Shown: one piece after another, positions 62,042 to 64,000 of the stretch | How the letters are laid out: every line of letters starts with the position of its first letter | Position numbering within the stretch: position 1 is the first letter of the stretch | Assembly: GCF_014196055.1 (NCBI RefSeq) | Contig: NZ_JACICY010000008.1 | Location: forward strand, 1 to 64,000 | DNA from: Novosphingobium hassiacum | GTDB lineage: Bacteria; Pseudomonadota; Alphaproteobacteria; Sphingomonadales; Sphingomonadaceae | Length of the DNA stretch: 64,000 nucleotides | Reading direction: 5' to 3' | Made by a program: the position numbers and the translations under genes | Notes under the pieces: generated by a model | The model's database searches: none | What the model was told of the DNA's origin: nothing | What the model saw: the letters and a program-made list of their open reading frames with translations, nothing else

Positions 62042-63321
62042 TGCAGCGGCGGGCGTTTCTGGGTGGGGGGGCGGGGCTAGTTAGTTTGGCCGCCAGTCGC
62101 GCGGTGGCGGCACCCATCCTGTCGTCGACGAACTACGGGCTTACCCCCGCTAAAGCCGCGCGGGGCAATGGCTGGATCGAGGTGGATGCAGCGGCTTTCG
62201 AGGCCAATATCGATGCAGTGCGTGCCGACATCGGGACGGCACGGCTGGCGGCGGTGATGAAGGCCGATGCTTATGGCAATGGCATCGCGTTGTTGATCCC
62301 TTCGATCATTGCGAAGCGCGTGACCGACGTCGCAATCACCTCGAACGAGGAAGCGCGGGTTGCACGTGCGCTGGGCTATCGCGGACGGCTGTTGCGCATC
62401 CGGACGGCGACGTCCGAGGAAATGGAGGACGGGTTCCGCTTCGGGGTCGAGGAGACTGTGGGCAATCCCGAGGTGGCCGCGCGGCTGGAGCAGATGTGGC
62501 GCAAACGGTCGCCCAAGCGGCGGTTACCGGTGCATCTGGCGCTGAACGCGGGCGGCATGTCGCGCAACGGGGTCGAGCTCTCGACGCCTTATGGCAAAGC
62601 CGAGGCACGTGCTTTGCTTGGGCATCCGTCGCTGCACATTGTGGGCGCGATGACGCATTATCCAAGCGAGGAAGAGGGCGATATCCTCGGCCAGCTTGCG
62701 CGGTATCACGAGGATCTGGCGTGGTTGCAGGGCGAGGGTCTGACGACGGCGGGGCTGGTGCGGCATACCGCGAATACGTTCGCGACGGTGAAACATCCGG
62801 CGACGCGGCTCGACATGGTGCGCGTCGGCGGGGCGATCTATGGCGATCCGGGGTCGGTCAAGACAGAGCGCTTCGTGCAGACGATGTCGATCAAGTCGCG
62901 CGTGGCTGCGGTCAATCATTACCCGGCGGGGCAGACGGTGGCCTATGACCGGACGTACCGGCTGGAGCGGGAGAGCTGGCTGGCGAACATTCCGCTCGGC
63001 TATTCGGACGGCTACCGGCGCGGCTTCAGCCATGCCAACCGGCCCGAGTTTGCAGCTGAGGGGCGCAATCGCAGCGAAGTGCTGATCGGGGCCGCGCGGT
63101 TCCCGATCGTCGGGCGGGTGACGATGAACACGCTGATGGTGGATGTGACCGGCATGCAGGACAAGGTGCGGCTCGACGACGAGGTGGTGCTGTTCGGTGC
63201 GCAGGGGGCGGCGCGGATTGCGCAAGCCGAGTTCGAGGCGAACGGTTCGGCCTATGCGCCCGAGATGCTGGCTGTGCTGGGGGCGACTTTGCCACGCGTG
63301 CTAAAGGAGCGGGCGCGATGA
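62041..63321 (+). CDS. alanine racemase-like protein with twin-arginine signal
   Basis: A 426-aa fold-type III PLP enzyme. The PLP lysine is K74 in VMKADAYGNG, and PLGYSDGY near 320 and GRVTMNTLMVDVT near 359 follow the family pattern. Unlike cytoplasmic Alr it begins with a twin-arginine signal (RRAFLGGG, 3-10), pointing to export of the folded, PLP-loaded enzyme. Periplasmic broad-spectrum racemases are a precedent. It is coupled to the deacylase and to the S51 peptidase by 1- and 4-base overlaps, so all three act in one pathway. Confidence 0.85.
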   Translation: MQRRAFLGGGAGLVSLAASRAVAAPILSSTNYGLTPAKAARGNGWIEVDAAAFEANIDAVRADIGTARLAAVMKADAYGNGIALLIPSIIAKRVTDVAITSNEEARVARALGYRGRLLRIRTATSEEMEDGFRFGVEETVGNPEVAARLEQMWRKRSPKRRLPVHLALNAGGMSRNGVELSTPYGKAEARALLGHPSLHIVGAMTHYPSEEEGDILGQLARYHEDLAWLQGEGLTTAGLVRHTANTFATVKHPATRLDMVRVGGAIYGDPGSVKTERFVQTMSIKSRVAAVNHYPAGQTVAYDRTYRLERESWLANIPLGYSDGYRRGFSHANRPEFAAEGRNRSEVLIGAARFPIVGRVTMNTLMVDVTGMQDKVRLDDEVVLFGAQGAARIAQAEFEANGSAYAPEMLAVLGATLPRVLKERAR

Positions 63322-64000
63322 TCTTGCGGCTATGGGTCGCGTTGCTGGCACTGCTCATGCCGCTGGCCGCGCATGCCACGCCCGACGGCTATACGCGCTA
63401 TTTCATCGGCGATCGCGCCGCGCCGACCCCGGGTAAACGCGCGCCGGGGTTGTTGCTGTCGGGCGGCGGCGACTGGGACCTAGGCGCGTTCCGGTGGTTT
63501 ACGGCCAAGGCGGGGCACGGACACATCGTGCTGCTGCGCGCGTCGCAGGGGCCGGAACTGGGTGAGGAGTTCATGAACGTCGTTGGCGGGGTTGCCTCGG
63601 TCGAGACGTTCGTGTTCGACGACCGCAAGGCCGCTTACGATCCGCGCATCCTTTCGGCGCTGGAGAAGGCCGATGGCGTGTTTCTGGCAGGGGGTGATCA
63701 GTCGCGCTATGTCCGGTTCTGGCAGGCCACGCCGCTGTCCGCGCTGATCGACAGGCTGGCGAAGGATCGCCCGATCGGGGGCACGAGCGCAGGGTTGGCG
63801 ATCATGGGCTGGAACGGCTACGGCGCGTTCGGCGATGACGGGATCACTACGCCCGAGGCGCTGGCCAATCCGGTCGGGCCAGCGGTCACGGTCGTGGGCG
63901 ATTTCCTGCACCTGCCGCACATGCAGCGGATATTCACGGACTCCCATTTCATGATCCGCAATCGGATGGGGCGGCTGATCGCGTTTCTGGCCAAGGTGCG
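63318..64000 (+). CDS. cyanophycinase-like S51 peptidase, partial (runs off the window)
   Basis: At least 227 residues before the window ends. A signal peptide (about 1-20, ending AAHA) is followed by an S51/class I glutamine-amidotransferase-like fold. LLLSGGG is at 46-52, FLAGGDQSRYV at 122-132 and the nucleophile Ser157 in GGTSAG. Cyanophycinases and dipeptidase E relatives cut beta-Asp or Asp-containing peptides. The ATG overlaps the racemase stop (ATGA). Confidence 0.8.
   Translation, partial: MILRLWVALLALLMPLAAHATPDGYTRYFIGDRAAPTPGKRAPGLLLSGGGDWDLGAFRWFTAKAGHGHIVLLRASQGPELGEEFMNVVGGVASVETFVFDDRKAAYDPRILSALEKADGVFLAGGDQSRYVRFWQATPLSALIDRLAKDRPIGGTSAGLAIMGWNGYGAFGDDGITTPEALANPVGPAVTVVGDFLHLPHMQRIFTDSHFMIRNRMGRLIAFLAKV

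Overview
The window is high-GC DNA from an alphaproteobacterium, most likely of the order Sphingomonadales. This is inferred from the style of the proteins (FzlA-like GST, TonB-dependent receptor, flagellar and chemotaxis gene order) and from sphingomonad-type extragenic palindromes. Genus cannot be given from sequence alone.

Region 1 (1-11641) is the end of an integrative element inserted at the 3' end of a tRNA-Leu(CAG) gene. It holds a P4-type tyrosine integrase next to the tRNA, plasmid/ICE-style genes (strawberry notch-like protein, CHC2/TOPRIM primase, lytic transglycosylase, membrane-anchored thermonuclease) and two facing, probable anti-phage units: a nuclease-STAND NTPase and a Rad50-like zinc-hook ATPase coupled to a 68-aa protein. 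The strawberry notch gene is cut short exactly at a 20-bp palindrome at the left edge, so another element probably lies left of the window.

Region 2 (11808-18016) is chromosomal: an NDUFA9-like dehydrogenase-fold protein, a cluster of REP-like repeats, an FzlA-like protein and a TonB-dependent receptor. An AT-richer two-gene ATPase/DUF4276-like cassette, probably another defence system, sits between them.

Region 3 (18108-59354) is a nearly complete flagellar and chemotaxis locus. A che operon (cheA, cheR, cheB, cheD, cheY, cheW plus a STAS protein and an 83-aa protein) runs leftward. A diverging CheB paralogue has lost its catalytic His. One long leftward operon runs from a sigma-54 activator through fliE-F-G-H-I-J-K-L-M-N-O-P-Q-R, flhB, fliD and fliS. 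Flagellin faces the other way. A second leftward operon runs flgB-C-D-E-F-G-H-I-J-K-L, motA, motB. Rightward genes are a second MotA/MotB-like pair, flgA-M-N, a lytic transglycosylase, flhA and fliA. Three good -24/-12 (sigma-54) promoters precede the cheB paralogue, flgB and the transglycosylase-flhA-fliA unit. With FliA and FlgM this implies a sigma-54 to sigma-28 cascade. No chemoreceptor, cheZ, flhF or flhG is present in the window. Several structural proteins are minimal (hook, cap, rod protein, flagellin); FliM lacks the usual CheY-binding N terminus and FlgH has no lipidation cysteine.

Region 4 (59421-64000) holds an FMN-dependent oxidoreductase of the nitronate monooxygenase family. 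It is followed by a tightly coupled operon of exported enzymes: an N-acyl-D-amino-acid deacylase-like amidohydrolase, a Tat-exported alanine racemase-like protein and a cyanophycinase-like S51 peptidase cut by the window end. Together these suggest periplasmic use of D-amino acids or unusual peptides. No stretch longer than about 300 bases lacks a gene.
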